From contig CM075101.1 of assembly GCA_037576195.1 (NCBI GenBank), positions 7,254,001-7,318,000 on the forward strand: a stretch of DNA of 64,000 nucleotides, read 5' to 3'. The position numbers and the translations under genes were made by a program. Origin of the DNA: Phytoseiulus persimilis (taxonomy: Eukaryota; Arthropoda; Arachnida; Mesostigmata; Phytoseiidae). A model generated the notes under the pieces. That model ran no database searches. It was given only the letters and a program-made list of their open reading frames with translations, and had not been told where the DNA came from. Below are positions 25,382 through 37,269 of this stretch, piece after piece. Every line of letters starts with the position of its first letter. Positions within the stretch are counted from its first letter, which is position 1.

Positions 25382-26053
25382 CTAACCCACCACTTTCCCG
25401 CTTTCCATATAACGACGAAGTTCCATCGCTGCTGGCGGGCGGGTGGTCGACTCAACCATAAGTGGCAGGTCAATCAGGTTGCAGATGTCAAGCAGGACAC
25501 TTTCCTCCGGGTGGTGATTAGACATAAGTCGGTTCTTCAACCAATCAATCGATGAGCAGTTGAGGTCTTCAACGAGCACAGCATGATGAGGGATGTCGAG
25601 TAGGTCCTCTGATGCCGTCGTAGTTTGACGCATACGAACGGTGTCAACACTGAACCCCTCAGTTCCCGAGAAGTACGTAAGACCACTTCGGGTACAGGGC
25701 CGTCCAACCAAGACGTCAACACCCAGCATCTCGAACGAGCCGTCAGGGATATTCCGATAGCCGTCAATTTGCATACAGGATATTCGTGAGTCGATTAACA
25801 TGAGTACACCGCCCCCCTTGGAGCCACGGTCGAGGCGCACGACAAGAAATCTTCCGTTCATCGTCAGTTCAGCACTAGCGATTACCGCATGAAGCCAGGA
25901 TTCGGAGACACAAACGATTTCGATTCGCAATGCGAGGGCGTACGAGTTGAGGCAGGCGAGCGCGCCATGCTCACACTTCTCCGAGGATTCGCTCTCTATT
26001 AGCACTTTGTCACTGCTTTCGCATCGAGAATCATTTTCTCGCGAACGACTCAT
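25382..26053 (-). mobile_element. LINE endonuclease-domain remnant (CR1/L2-like)
   Basis: The frame encodes an apurinic-endonuclease-like domain of a non-LTR retrotransposon. It has the E-S-W-L segment (CVSESWLHAVIASAEL), the DRGSKGGGVLMLID segment that corresponds to 'R-x-DR...GGGV', and EDLNCSSIDWL at the place of the catalytic GDFN...IDW motif, with Gly-Asp-Phe changed. The family normally continues into a reverse transcriptase; here the frame stops and no RT is found downstream. I infer a non-functional, internally deleted copy. Confidence 0.65.
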
Positions 26054-27299
26054 CTGATCATAGATTTATAGAGGTCTGAGAGTTCACCTCGATGTGGTTT
26101 CACCTCCTGGGAAGTTTCGTGAATTTTCGAAGCTCTTTAGGAGCCCCAGCAAACCTCTACTCCGAAATTGTGTATCCCATCTAGACTTCGATGGAACCTC
26201 GTTGTTTTCACTATCATTATATGGTGGACCAATGGTCAGTCATATCATAAGTAGAGATGCCATATGCGCGGACATGTCATTGTCCGCTTTTGAGCTTTTC
26301 ATGGAAAATGTCCGTTTTCGTCGCGATCGTCGGAAATCGTTGAGTTCGCCGGTAATTCGTGGAGAAGAGAGTGCTGTTCCGAATCCCGAGGGATGTTGAT
26401 TTAGCCAGAGCGACAGTTTAGCCGTTTGTCAACTGCGCTACGTAACTTACAGATATTATAGTATTCCCGTAGTCAAGGACGCATTCGTACTCCTGCCCCC
26501 GGGACCTCGGATCGAATGGAAGGTTGTCGAGATAACGGATTGGATACATCGAGAAGAGGATGGTAATGACCAGGCCTAAATTGAAAAACTATGGGTTCTG
26601 GAGAGAGTGGCTTCATACATCGTCGACTTTCTGTTCCCTGTCGAAAAGCGAAAATATATGCCGTCAGGAGCCCTAGATCTCGTGAAGATCCGATACTGAA
26701 ATAGTGATTTAGAGGAAACGAAGAGAAGAACGCGCAGCCGAAAATCGACATGAAATCAAATCTCTATGTTACGAAATTCGTTGCTTGGTTCACGAGATTC
26801 TCACCTCTGACCATTTCTCTTTCCTGAGTCAGAAGGAGTCGACAAACTTCAACTGTGATTTACTTGAACTCACGTGCAATGCACATGCTATCCGCCTGCT
26901 ATGCGAGAAGGTCCGAGAGCAATCGTGGATCTTCACCGAGCATTCATCGGTCTCGGGCCGCTGCCCCGCGCGCCAGTAACTGCGCGTTGGGGAACCTCCC
27001 TCGATGCTGCCGTCCCTCATTTCAAGGATCTCGAGAGAGTCAAAATCTTCGTATCTCGTTTCGAAGTCAGAGGCGTCACATGGCGTCTCTAGTCTTGAGC
27101 TTCTTCAGCAGTTATAATCTGGTGAAATCTGGTGGAGCGGATTGCAGTAGTAGAAATACTGCACATGATCAGATGGCGCTACGATCGCTGTGTGATCCGG
27201 AGCATTCTGTGTGCGGCGCGAAGAGAAGACGCTCAGTCTCAACAGTAGTCCGGTGAACACAGAGTGTGTTGATGACAGGGAATCAGTTCGGAGGAGTCT
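26054..27299. other. Intergenic, no gene recognised
   Basis: Only short frames without domains. No clear repeat was seen. Confidence 0.45.
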
Positions 27300-28175
27300 G
27301 TCAAACACTGGCGAGAAAGTTCGTAGTGAGCGAGTAGCTCGGTTGGAAATCGAGCAGGAACGCATGGCTCAACGACGAGATTGGGATCAGGAGAACCAGG
27401 AAGACAGAAAAGTAAGGCTGCACGTAGGATTTTGGGAGCCCATCGCGTGCGGACACTAGTCTCTGTTCGTTCGGGAACAGTCTGCTCCTTGTAGCCTTGA
27501 ACTCATGGAGTTGATGGAAGAATTTCGCGTGATAATCTACCAGACCGAGGTGCGAACCTTTTTTGACGTGGGAGTTCTTTGACGTCCGTGGGAGTAGTTC
27601 GATGTCCGCTGTCCCCTTGGGGTCCGCCATAACACCCCTATCTGACACGATGAGTCCGAGCTACTTAACTCTTGGTTGAGCGGAGGTGAACCTCTCGAGT
27701 TTCATCCGGAAATCCCACTCTTGTAGTCGGAGCATGCCATGAAGACGTCGCTCCTGAGTGGTAGGGTTGGATGCCATGACGAGGATGTCAACGAGATAAG
27801 CCAGGGCGCCCTCCAGGCCAGCCAGAGCCTATTCGATGGCTTTTTGAAGGATCATCGGCTCCGTCTGGATGCCGAAAACCAACCCGTTTCACTCGAACTG
27901 ACAGCGAAGGGTAAAAGTTGTGGTCAAATACTGAGTTTCTTCGTCCAGCCGAAGCTGCAGGTACGCTAACGAGACGTCAAGCTGGCTTGAGAGCTTGTTC
28001 CCCGGAAAACTCGACATAATTTCTCCTATGTCGGGAAGTGGGCGCTTCTAATCGTCCAGGGCTGCTTTCAAGTCTGAGTTTGACTCGCAGACCCTCTGAG
28101 AGTTTCGCTTGGCTTCCCGATGCAGAAAATCGGCGTAGCCGAGCCTGATTGTTCGACGGCCTCGATCGAACCGTT
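27300..28175 (-). mobile_element. Gypsy-type pol remnant, second copy (RT only)
   Basis: On the minus strand from about 28175 this segment encodes a Ty3/Gypsy reverse transcriptase in broken form. In order: EAVEQSGSATPIF at the RT start, LPDIGEIMSSFPG, SQLDVSLAYLQLRLDEET, GLVFGIQTEPMILQKAIE, and a catalytic box written YLVDILVM in place of YxDD. It then continues into the GLVDYHAKFFHQLHEF connection region near 27550. Stops and frameshifts are frequent. The segment starts immediately after an integrase fragment of the neighbouring copy, so a rearrangement or nested insertion has joined two related elements at about 28175. Confidence 0.75.
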
Positions 28176-31060
28176 GTCGCTCACAAGCGTTTCCGGGGGA
28201 CCAACCACCCGGAATACCCTCCGAAGGAAATTGATAAGCGAGGCTGAAGTCAAAGGAGTTGGAGAAGAACTTGAAGAAGATTTCATCGAAATCAATGTGA
28301 ACTCGAGCCCACGGCTTGTCCGCCGGCGGCCATGGAGTTGAAGGTACTTTGACAGGGGCCGACGATGTTTGCAGACAACGAGGACAATTTCTCACGAATC
28401 TCTCGATGTTTGAAGTCATTCCCGGCCAGAAGAAGTGGTTACGAGCCAACGACTTCATGCGACGGATGCCTGGGTGAGCTAGATGCAACTTTTCAAGGAT
28501 CGGAGGCTTCACGGCTTTTGGAATCACCACTCGCTCGCCGTACAGGATGATTCCGCCTGAGCAACAAAGGGAGTCTGCGAGAAGTGCGAACGGACGCAAA
28601 ACTGCATCTTCCTTGTCTTGAGAAGACCATCCGTCTGACAAACGTTGAAATACCTAAGAAAGGACCGGATCTTTCTTGGTTTCCTCGACCACGAGATTCT
28701 TACCCTGCTTCGACTCAAGCGCGTTGCTGACCAAATCTTGAAGACTCGACTCCAAATGACTGTCGATAGCCACTTCTTCCAAATCGGAATCTCCGGCCTC
28801 TGCTCTCCTTCCGCTGATTAATCGTGACGCATCCGCGTGTCCAAAATCTTCCGTTCTGACGTATTCCATATCGAAATCAAACTCAACAAGACGAAGAGCC
28901 AAACGCTGCAGCCGGGCGGCCGTCCTCTCTGACTCGCCGGATGGAAGAGGACAACGAGCGGCTGATGATCCGATTGCAGAATGAAACGACGGCCCCAGAC
29001 AGATTTCTTGAACCGTTCGACCGCGGTCATTAACGCTGGGGCTTCCTTTTCGATTTGACTGTAGTTTCGCTGCGCCTTTGTAAAGCATTTCGCCATACGG
29101 AACACCGCTTCCTCATTTCCATTCGGATATCGTTGCAAGAGAGCCCCTCCAATCCCAGTCTGACTTGTGTCTGCCGCAACTATGAGCACCTGACGGGGAT
29201 CCTAATGTGCCAGGAGAAGCGGTCCGGCGAGTATCCCCTTCATCTCTGAGAAACACTTTGTATGCTCTTCAGTCCACTACCTGGTCCTTGGCGAGCAGTT
29301 TCTCTATGGGGGCTTCGAAAGTGTGCAAGTTATCAACAAATTTGCCGTGATAGTTCACCAGGCCGAGCAAAGATCGCACCTCTTTCTGGTTCGTAGGAGC
29401 GGCCCGCGACTGGAACGCCGCAATTCGTTTTGGATCTGGCTAAAGGCCCTTGTCTTACACGATCAAGCCCAGGTACTTGACCTTTGTTTGCCCGGAGTTG
29501 CACTTCTCAAAACGCAGATGGAAACCCCACTTTTGAAGTCTGAGACGGCTACGAGACGGCGATCATGGGCGGCGGAGTCTGGAGCCATGATCAGAATTTC
29601 ATCCAAATAGACCAGGACCCCGTCCAGACCAACGTCTTCTCAATGGCCTTCTGGAAAATCGCTGGGGCGTTCTTCAGGCCGAACACCAACCTCTTGTAGC
29701 GGTACAGACCCCGATGAGTCGCGATCGTCGTGTAAGCTTGGCTCTCTTTGTCCAACCGCAATTGCAGCTGAGCATCAGCTAGATCGAGCTGCGAAAAGAA
29801 TCTGCTCCTGGAGAACTTGACCATGATCTCTTCCGTGTTCGGCAACGGGTGATTCATGTCCTTCAAGGCGGCATTGAGGCCCGTAGAATAGTCTGCACAC
29901 ACTCGAAGACTTCAATTAGCTTTTTTTACGACTACGATTGGAGTAGCCCGGTCCGACTGTTCCACCTCTTCAATCGCACCGATTCCCAGCAGCTTGTCCA
30001 ACTCTCCATCGACTTGTTCTCATGTAAAAAAAGCTTCTCCTCCAGCTGTGTGCAACAACCGAGACCTTTCTCGAACAAGGATGGAAAATGTGCCTGAAGA
30101 GCTGAAGCACATGCAGAAGAATCTTCGATGCCTGACACACAAGGAATCCTGGTCGTTTCCATCGTAAAAGTCTCAGCAGTTTCAAGGCTCGCCCGCAAAG
30201 CAGATTATTTGCTACGGCACCAAGAACCAGAATTGGTTCAACGCATTGGCGATTCCTGAATTTTAGAGTCGCCGAGAAATAACCTTTGCTGCGCAACTCC
30301 TCTCCGTCGGCTCGCATACACAACTCTTGGTATGGCATCAGCTTGGGTGACCCGAGACTCATCCAAGCTTCCTCAGAAATCGTGGACACATCCGCACCCG
30401 AATCTGCTCTGAAGGAAATCAGGTGTTCGTTCACACGTATATCAAAGTATGTCCGACCCTCCGCGAGCTCTCGAGCAGAGAGCACAGAAGCGATCTGCAT
30501 CGCATTACTCTGAACTCTCTCGCTCGACCAACAGACCTTGGCCAGATGGCCTTGCCTTTGGCAAATCCTGCACATCTCGTTGCGGAATTTGCAATCTTTA
30601 CGCCGATGATTGTTTTCACCACAACTGTCACATGCTCCTTTCTCTTACTTCGAGGCCGAAAACGGGGGAGAAAAACGTCTCGGCCCCTTGAGAGCTTGTC
30701 GCTTGGGAAACGACTTCACCCCGGACACACTGGGCTCCTTGGCCAGTGCTGCAACATTCCCATCGATGGTCGCATCGCTCTTCCGAGTCTCGTAGCGTCG
30801 CAGCACGTCCCAGAGATCATCCAAAGACACATCGGGCGAGTCATCCAAGGCGCGGATTATCACTGTGCGGATTTGGGCGTCGGAGGAACGAGACGGTACC
30901 TTCAAGACCACCCCGCATGGCAAGGACTGAAGGAGCTGTCGGCTGTGCAAATGTTGGATTCGAGAAGCTCGGGAGCTGGCACTATGAGAATGACTACACT
31001 CGGGAGCTCGGTGACTCAGTGAAGATGGTCGCCGTCAACGGTTCTATTTATTAACTCCAA
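28176..31060 (-). mobile_element. Gypsy-type (Mag-like) LTR retrotransposon remnant, gag to integrase
   Basis: Read 3' to 5' on the plus strand, the parts come in Ty3/Gypsy order. The end of gag (30950-30648) stops at one in-frame TAA (30645-30647). A double CCHC zinc knuckle follows (about 30633-30530; CDSCGENNHRRKDC and CRICQRQGHLAKVC), then a protease with the DSGADVSTIS active site (about 30400). The reverse transcriptase (about 30010-29600) has a catalytic box reading YLDEIL instead of YLDD, followed by an RNase H domain (29189-28900) and an integrase with an HHCC zinc-binding N-terminus (about 28560-28440; CPRCLQ) and a late SDNG motif near 28180. Frames change at least four times and part of the integrase core is lost. 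The copy is dead. No LTR pair could be identified; a minus-strand AATAAA lies at 31052-31047. No env was seen. Confidence 0.88.
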
Positions 31061-31145
31061 TCGAACGACGAAGACTGGAATAACGAGAGTGCGGTATCAA
31101 CAACACTGGAGAGCGAAACCTCTGTCGCATTTGAGACGTAGAACC

Positions 31146-31600
31146 GTCCCCTACGCTGAACCAGTGGGCGAGTAGCTAGGAAGCAGTTTCTGCCGCCCCA
31201 GGTCCACTGTGCGGCGGGAGCACGTGCTCCGACGACCCAAGTTCAGATCGGTACTGTAGCGAAAGCCGCGCGAGCTCCGCGATGCAGATCTCGCTCGCAT
31301 GTTTCCTGCCGAACGCGGGCTTCTCTCAGCTCCGTCCTGTCGTCTAGAGCTCTTTAGCGACGGGTGTGAGCTCCGTCGCTCTGCTCGGGAGCTCACATCA
31401 GAGTTTCTGGCGTTCCAGGAGCGCTACTAGAGTAGTATTCCGGCCAGTGTGGAAAGCCAGGAGAGCGGATTGTCTGTCCGAAATGAACGAGCCAGCGTTG
31501 CACGTCGGCTTCGTGAAGCGAACATCACTGCGACGCAACAGCTGCAACCCGACCGCGAGCGGCTCGCGTGCAGAACCTCCTACCAAATTCGCTTCGCGGA
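31146..31600 (-). repeat. Coiled-coil repeat family, copy A (degraded)
   Basis: On the minus strand a short Glu/Arg-rich frame (TELREARVRQETCERDLHRG, about 31330-31270) is followed by a 3' segment. That segment matches the end of copy B (34295-34400) over about 100 bp, including GTGCTCCCGCCGCA, CTTCCTAGCTACT and GGTTCTACGTC blocks. The upstream part is degraded by stops. The family is not one I recognise. Confidence 0.55.
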
Positions 31601-33916
31601 GTCCCGACAGGGCGGCTCTGACCAGTAGACTATCATCCGGTGTCTTTCCTTAGGGACACGGTGCGGGTTTGGTAACAGCAGCCTCGGTGGACAGCTGCCG
31701 AATATTCCTTCTTACAGTTCAGCAATGAAAAGGGCATGGGAAGCGCGATGTCCAATTTACCCTCGTATTGTGTCACTTCAACGTCACGTGGCGGCGGGTT
31801 GTCCTCAGTTAGAGAACCAGAAGATTAGTCGTTGTACTCGAGGTAATAAGATGTCTTTCACTACCGCGAAAATTATTTCATCGCGATCGTAGGCATCCTT
31901 TGTGGAACTGATCCTCGAGAGAATAGTGACGCGTGACCGATGAATTCGATGACGGATGCGGCAAAGCCAGCGGAAACTTTCGCTGCCGTCCCCTGGTGAT
32001 CGCCGACAATACAACGGGCATGAATCGCGGTCTTAGTAACGACATCGACAACTTCAGGGTCGACTCCTGCCTCCGTTATTCCCGCTGATGTTGTGCCGTC
32101 CATACGGTCGGGGGCGATTCTCGTTACCAACCACACCAAAATATCACTATGCGGAAGACCACGTTTTTGCCATTCCAACATTAGGGAGGATTCGGTGAGA
32201 TCAGGTTGAGTCCCCTGTTGCCCCCAAGACCTGGTTTACGCCATAGCCCAGCTGTCGCCGCGGCCCAGTTGACGGGTTCCCGTGACGCGGACTTCCCTCA
32301 AACTTCGCTGGCAGCATGACCCTCTTCCCGACTAGGCCTTGCAAATAACCGCGATTTCCAAAAACCGCGGTTTGCGGTTAACCGAGAACTTGAAACCAAG
32401 AACCGTGGTTGAAAACTGCGGATGACCGCTTTTCTTCCCACGTGTCTCGCGTGAATTCGTCGCGTTGTTAAGGTTCATATGGGAACACCGCTTTCTTGAA
32501 TTTGTTTTCAAATATCTATCGATGTTGACATCTGTGATCAGACGCTGCGAAACTAGCAGAGGAGCGTTGATAAGCTTAAAAATTATTTCTGGGACCTAGT
32601 GAGAGCCCCGACAGGATTGAACTTGATTACATTGAACATATCGCGATTTGAAATCTTCTAGAAGGTGACTCCAACGTGGTGAAGAGGATGGAGCTCATCA
32701 GTTACTTTCTTCATATTCATCCTTCTGACCCTGAGAGAGCTCCCGCAGCATGGAAATGTCGTCAAGCGTCCCCGGATTCAGGCTGGCTCTGTTTTTTCCC
32801 CAATCGGAAGCGGACCACGCTGAAGTTGCTCTCGGCCTGTCCGCGTCCACCTCCGGCTTTGAAAAGCGCAAGTTCCTGCTTCCAATTTTCCCTTGGGTAG
32901 CCGCTCGCGAGATCAGCTCCGAAAGACGCATCCGCGGGCTGGATGAACCCTGATTCATCGCTAAAGTAGCACTTTCTGGGGGATACTGGAACTCTTTTTT
33001 TGCGTGTTCCCTCACGTCTCCTCTCATCATCGATATGAGTGCATCTGAAAGTCAACTCTGGAGACTCATCACCCTTCCACCGCCCAACTTTCCGAGCCAC
33101 ATGCCGACCTCAGTTTTGCACTAAATGAGCTAGAAATAACGGCAGCAGCGTGGGATCTCTCACTATGAGCTGTTCCTCTCCACCATCTGCCTCTGCCGAG
33201 GAGAGTTTCCACAGAGTATCACGTCAAGCTTAACTCCCGTTGGCATGAAGAAGTCGATTGTAACATGGCCTGTGTCTTCTAACAGTATTTTCACGGGACC
33301 TACCCCGGGGAGCAGGCTCAGCTGGCCAACATCGAGGGCCAGCGCCAACCGCCGCCGGGGCGACAGGTAGGAACAAAACTTGCGTGTTATTGTTTGTTTT
33401 TGAAAAGCACATGACATTTTTCCTGTTTCACTTGAACTCTCTATTCCTCTCCCTTCGTAGCTCCTTGTCAAAGCTGAGGTGCCAGTCCACCTCAGCTGGA
33501 ACAGCTCATCTGGTGTTTCTTCCCCCGTGAGGCGGAAGGTAATGACTCCATATCCACAGTATTTCTCGTTGGCCCCGCCCCGATTCTTGGATGTGTATAT
33601 TCCGGGATATATTCGGAGCACGGCGCCCCTCCTCAGGGAGAATCGTCACACAGTCCAACATGACGGAATGCTCTACGCACACCTCTTTAGCCATTCTGTT
33701 GAAACTCGGAGAGGATCTCGTTCAGCGTCTACCGGCTGCATTTGGCAGTGTTAGGCCGTCTGACCATTCTCGCGTAGATAGAGCGCCGTGCTCCCGAAGC
33801 GCGCCGAGTTATACCCATTCGAAGATCAGGGCGTGACTCATGAGACATACTGAATAAGGGAATGTTCAGCAGCTGGCCACCGAAGTTTCCGCAGAGAGTG
33901 AACCCATTCTCTGTTA
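31601..33916. other. No confident gene; palindromic short repeats
   Basis: A cluster of short palindromic sequences of the type AAACCGCGGTTT and AACCGTGGTT lies at 32340-32430. A minus-strand frame at 33621-33163 (152 codons) has protein-like composition, but it matches no family I know and lacks a clear start. Confidence 0.4.
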
Positions 33917-34400
33917 CAGAGGACGGTCGCCGAAATTGAGGAAGCCCTGGCCGCGAAAGAGCTCGAGAACTTCGAGCTTAAAGCCGAGCTCCGAGAAACC
34001 CGCGCTCTGCGGGAGGAAGACCTCAGAGTGTACCGAGAAGAAAACTCTCGGTGGGCAACGGACTTCCGAGAAGGGAGCGCTCGGTGCGCGACGCTCCTCC
34101 GAGAAGCAAACGCTCAGCGGGCGACGCTCCTCGAAGAAGCAAACGCTCGGTCGGCGGCGTACGCCGTGCAGCTCGACGAAACTCGCGATCGGCTGAACAA
34201 AGCCGAGCGAGATTTGGTTGAGTTGCGCAGGCAACATCTGCAGGAGGCCTTCGATGCGCAAGTCGCAAGGCCTTCGCAACAGAACCGCGATTAGGTCCTG
34301 TATCGGGGCTGCTGCTCCCGCCGCAAAGTGGGTCAAGGGCGGGAGAAGCTACTCCCTAGCTACTTGTTGACCGATTCTGGGTAGAGGATGGTTCTACGTC
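33917..34400 (+). repeat. Coiled-coil repeat family, copy B (open frame 33917-34294)
   Basis: About 125 codons stay open from an AG at 33915-33916, a possible splice acceptor, to a TAG at 34292-34294. The product is almost entirely Glu/Arg/Ala/Leu-rich with an 11-residue tandem repeat (ATLLREANAQR then ATLLEEANARS, encoded by 33-bp units starting at 34088 and 34121). This predicts a long coiled coil. The sequence after the stop is shared with copies A and C. It may be the C-terminal part of a gag-like or tether protein of an unidentified transposon, or an exon captured by a repeat. Confidence 0.5.
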
Positions 34401-34469
34401 GGGGCGGGTCGGGCGTAGCGTTGAACAATCCCTCCTCTACGCAGAATCGGTGAACAAGTAACTAGGAAG
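34352..34469. repeat. 37-bp inverted repeat (hairpin) joining copies B and C
   Basis: Bases 34352-34388 and 34433-34469 are reverse complements with four mismatches in 37, separated by 44 bp. They are the ends of copies B (plus) and C (minus) meeting tail to tail. Confidence 0.85.
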
Positions 34470-34510
34470 TAGTTTCTGTCGCCTCTGGCCCCTGTGCGGT
34501 CGGGCCACCT
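34410..34510 (-). repeat. Coiled-coil repeat family, copy C (3' end only)
   Basis: Read on the minus strand, this segment matches the 3' parts of copies A and B, for example AGAAACTACTTCCTAG and the CAGAATCGG block. No coding part of the family is visible beyond 34510. Confidence 0.55.
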
Positions 34511-36197
34511 TTCTGGAGTTGCGGTGCCGGGCCCCGCTCACGACGTCTGTAGGTGTCTCCAACAGAGTCAATGTGAGAATATTCAGCTCAAACTCAGGTC
34601 CATCGCCTTCGAAAGCTTCCTCAACTCCAGGTAAAACTCATTTCCTCCTCATCGAAAGCCTGACCGGGGAGGTGGAGAATAATCTGAACCCACCTGTGAG
34701 AATTTTCCCTCCTTGAAGCGGTATTGCTCAACAAGGGAGGCCTTTACAACCATTCGTTCCTCAAATCCAGACTCATCATCCCAAAAACTATCCTCCTGAT
34801 GTTCAACCGTTCAACAAGAGTCTGGGCGATGTGAGTGTCAGTCATGTTTTTCTCCGATCTCTCACGGAATGGAGAATCCACGGAAACTCATAATTTTCAA
34901 AACACCGTTCTTGAAAACGTATCTCGTTCTCGAACAAAGTCTCGTGTTTCTCGCTTGCTTGAGGTGTTCTCGTTTCCCTAAAACTTGGGATCGAATCTAC
35001 CCCTTTCAACTTAGCCTATGATTCATCTTTTAATCGAAATAGCTTGCTTCTCTCTGACACCGGAGACGCGCATCATCCTTATGAGTTAAAGTTCAGCAGC
35101 GGTCTCCACGGTCAAAAGAAAAGCGGAAATAGCACTGGAAAGGTCGGTTGCTTCCGTTTCATAGTTTTGAACTAGAATTTTTCGAAACTAATGTAGTTCG
35201 CGCTTGTGAAATACTCCCTCGTTACCCACTCATCACATTTCAGTGTCAACTTTCACCTGACCGCTTGGGAAGACGACAGTTTCTGCTCGTGTGAGACTTT
35301 CACTGCAATCCATACTCATCGATAGATATCTCGTGCAGGTCGAAGGTGAATAATACCTCTGAGGCCACGATGGACAATTACGCGAAGTCGTCTACAAAGC
35401 AGACAAAAACGGCTTCGTTGCTCGCATGGACATCAATCAGTTTGGAATCATAGGTCACAAACCGAACAACGCAACGATTACCTGGACGGGTGAACTGACT
35501 CAGTTCCAAACTCTTGCCAATCCTCAAGCTCCGGAGAACTTTTCCAAGCCGGGAAGACCCTTGGAACGACCATCCATCTACTAGGGACAGGATCTGCTCA
35601 TGAACAGTAAATGTGGGCGTCCGGTTGGAATACATCAGCCCTACAATACTGCCAAATATTTATACACGTAATATGATCGCAGGTAATGGGAGGTTCGCAG
35701 ACCAGGGAGCCGCGTCAGCCGCAGCGAACATCCCCTCCAGCATCAAAGTCTGGAGGCGATCTCCGGTTCGACCATCCTGGGAAATTCGAACCGCACATAG
35801 AATCGGCGGAGCCGATGGAAACCTTCTAAAACAACAAAAATCTTCTACATGAACGCTGCCGACACCTTTATTGAATATAGCCTACACGGAGTGATATAGC
35901 TCATTGAGCGTTGTCGTTGAGTTGGGTGACACTTTGCTATGGGGCTGCCTGCTCTTGGCATCTCTTCTGATTCATCTCCGGTTGAATTCTCATCTATATC
36001 TCCATCATCCGATGATTGAGCTGGATGGGGAATCAATATTTGGAGCACTCCACCAAAACCACGCAGTGATGATAAGATATCTTTTGGAATCTATCAGTTC
36101 TCATGTACCACTTTTGAGGGCTGAAAAAGTTGCTCTTCACGGACTAACTTTTACTAACTTTTTGACTAAAAGTACTAACTTTTATGTTCTTACTCAC
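34511..36197. other. Intergenic, no gene recognised
   Basis: Several frames were examined and none carries a recognisable domain. A local direct repeat of ACTAACTTTT occurs around 36140-36182. Confidence 0.45.
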
Positions 36198-36314
36198 GCG
36201 TTTGACCACACGCGCCTCTTCGCTTCCTGACAGTTGTCGCTGACCCAGGTCATTGATGTAATGCGCAAAACACTGTTTTGACATCTTGTTGTAGGTAGCC
36301 AAAAAGTCGCGGAA
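36198..36314 (-). pseudogene. Tim9-like exon, cysteines mostly lost
   Basis: The 39 codons read FRDFLATYNKMSKQCFAHY and onward, closely matching the N-terminal half of Tim9, a small chaperone of the mitochondrial intermembrane space that carries membrane proteins to the TIM22 complex. The exon is bounded by a plausible acceptor (ATATCAG before 36314) and a strong donor (GTGAGTAAG from 36197). Family members need twin CX3C motifs. Here only the first cysteine remains; the second is Tyr, and the second motif reads Arg and Lys-Arg. No partner exons were found in the flanks. I infer a relic or a non-functional duplicate, though a diverged small-Tim gene cannot be excluded. Confidence 0.45.
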
Positions 36315-37269
36315 CTGATATTGTCCATGTGAGCCGACAGTCAGGAATCAGAGCACAGAAACAAAGGTGTTTTTCGGTCTGGCGCCCGACAAGTTGAGCA
36401 GCCGAGAGTGGCCAGTTATTCCAATCCTCCTCACTCCATCATGATCAAGAAGTGTGAAATATGAACGCGCTCAGTGTCTCTCTCTTTATATTTATCAGAG
36501 CCGTTTTAGCTTGGTTTCTCTCTAGATTGTCGCCACTGAACTTCCAAACCGAAAAAACCTGCGAAACCCTTCATATTCGCTTTATTAACTACCCGGAATC
36601 AGTTGCAGACGACTGGAAGAGGGGTAGAAAACACTCACGTTCCAGAGTGCAACTTTGGCGTTCATTACAGAAATCCTGCGGTTTCACAACAACCATTGAA
36701 CGTCGCCTGCATTGAGCCGCCTGATCAGTGGTAGCCGTGGAACTGCTCCGGGAGCATTCCCGAGCTCGCTCAGAAGCGACGGCAGGGAGAACTATTCCCG
36801 CAGCAGAACGCACATTAGAAAAACGTCTCTCGTCTCTTCATGTCTCTCGTCCCTCTGCAATCTATCTATGCCAGCAGAGACAAGACTGGAAGAGGGAGGC
36901 ACACAATACGCTGCAGAGACTACACGCCCAAGCCATCGGGCCAACTTTCAACCGATTCGAAATTACAAGGATCCAATGGGAAGCCACAGGGGAGCTCATT
37001 GCTCTGCATCCAATCAACCAGAGATTAAGGACTACTCTGGCGTTCGGTTTCATCTTCGGGAAGGAGACGGCGGCCATGATGGGCCTGATGACCGATGTCC
37101 GTGACCGAATAGCGCCTTTGTTTCGGGTCTGTGCTCGATTTTCCACCCGTGGGCGAGACCGGGGAACATGTGGGGAGAGGGCGAGTTTAGACGTTATGTT
37201 GGTCAACCGCTGGGTGACGCTGCCCAAAGCCAAACTAACGTACCGTAATGCCGCGTTAGCATCGAGGGC
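36315..37269. other. Flank of LINE fragment, no gene recognised
   Basis: A plus-strand frame at 36728-37288 stays open for 186 codons but has no recognisable domain and begins without an ATG. It may be older repeat sequence. Confidence 0.35.

Noticed and set aside
33163-33621. 152-codon minus-strand open frame with protein-like composition
   Set aside because: No recognisable domain and no clear start or splice partners. Cannot be supported as a gene.
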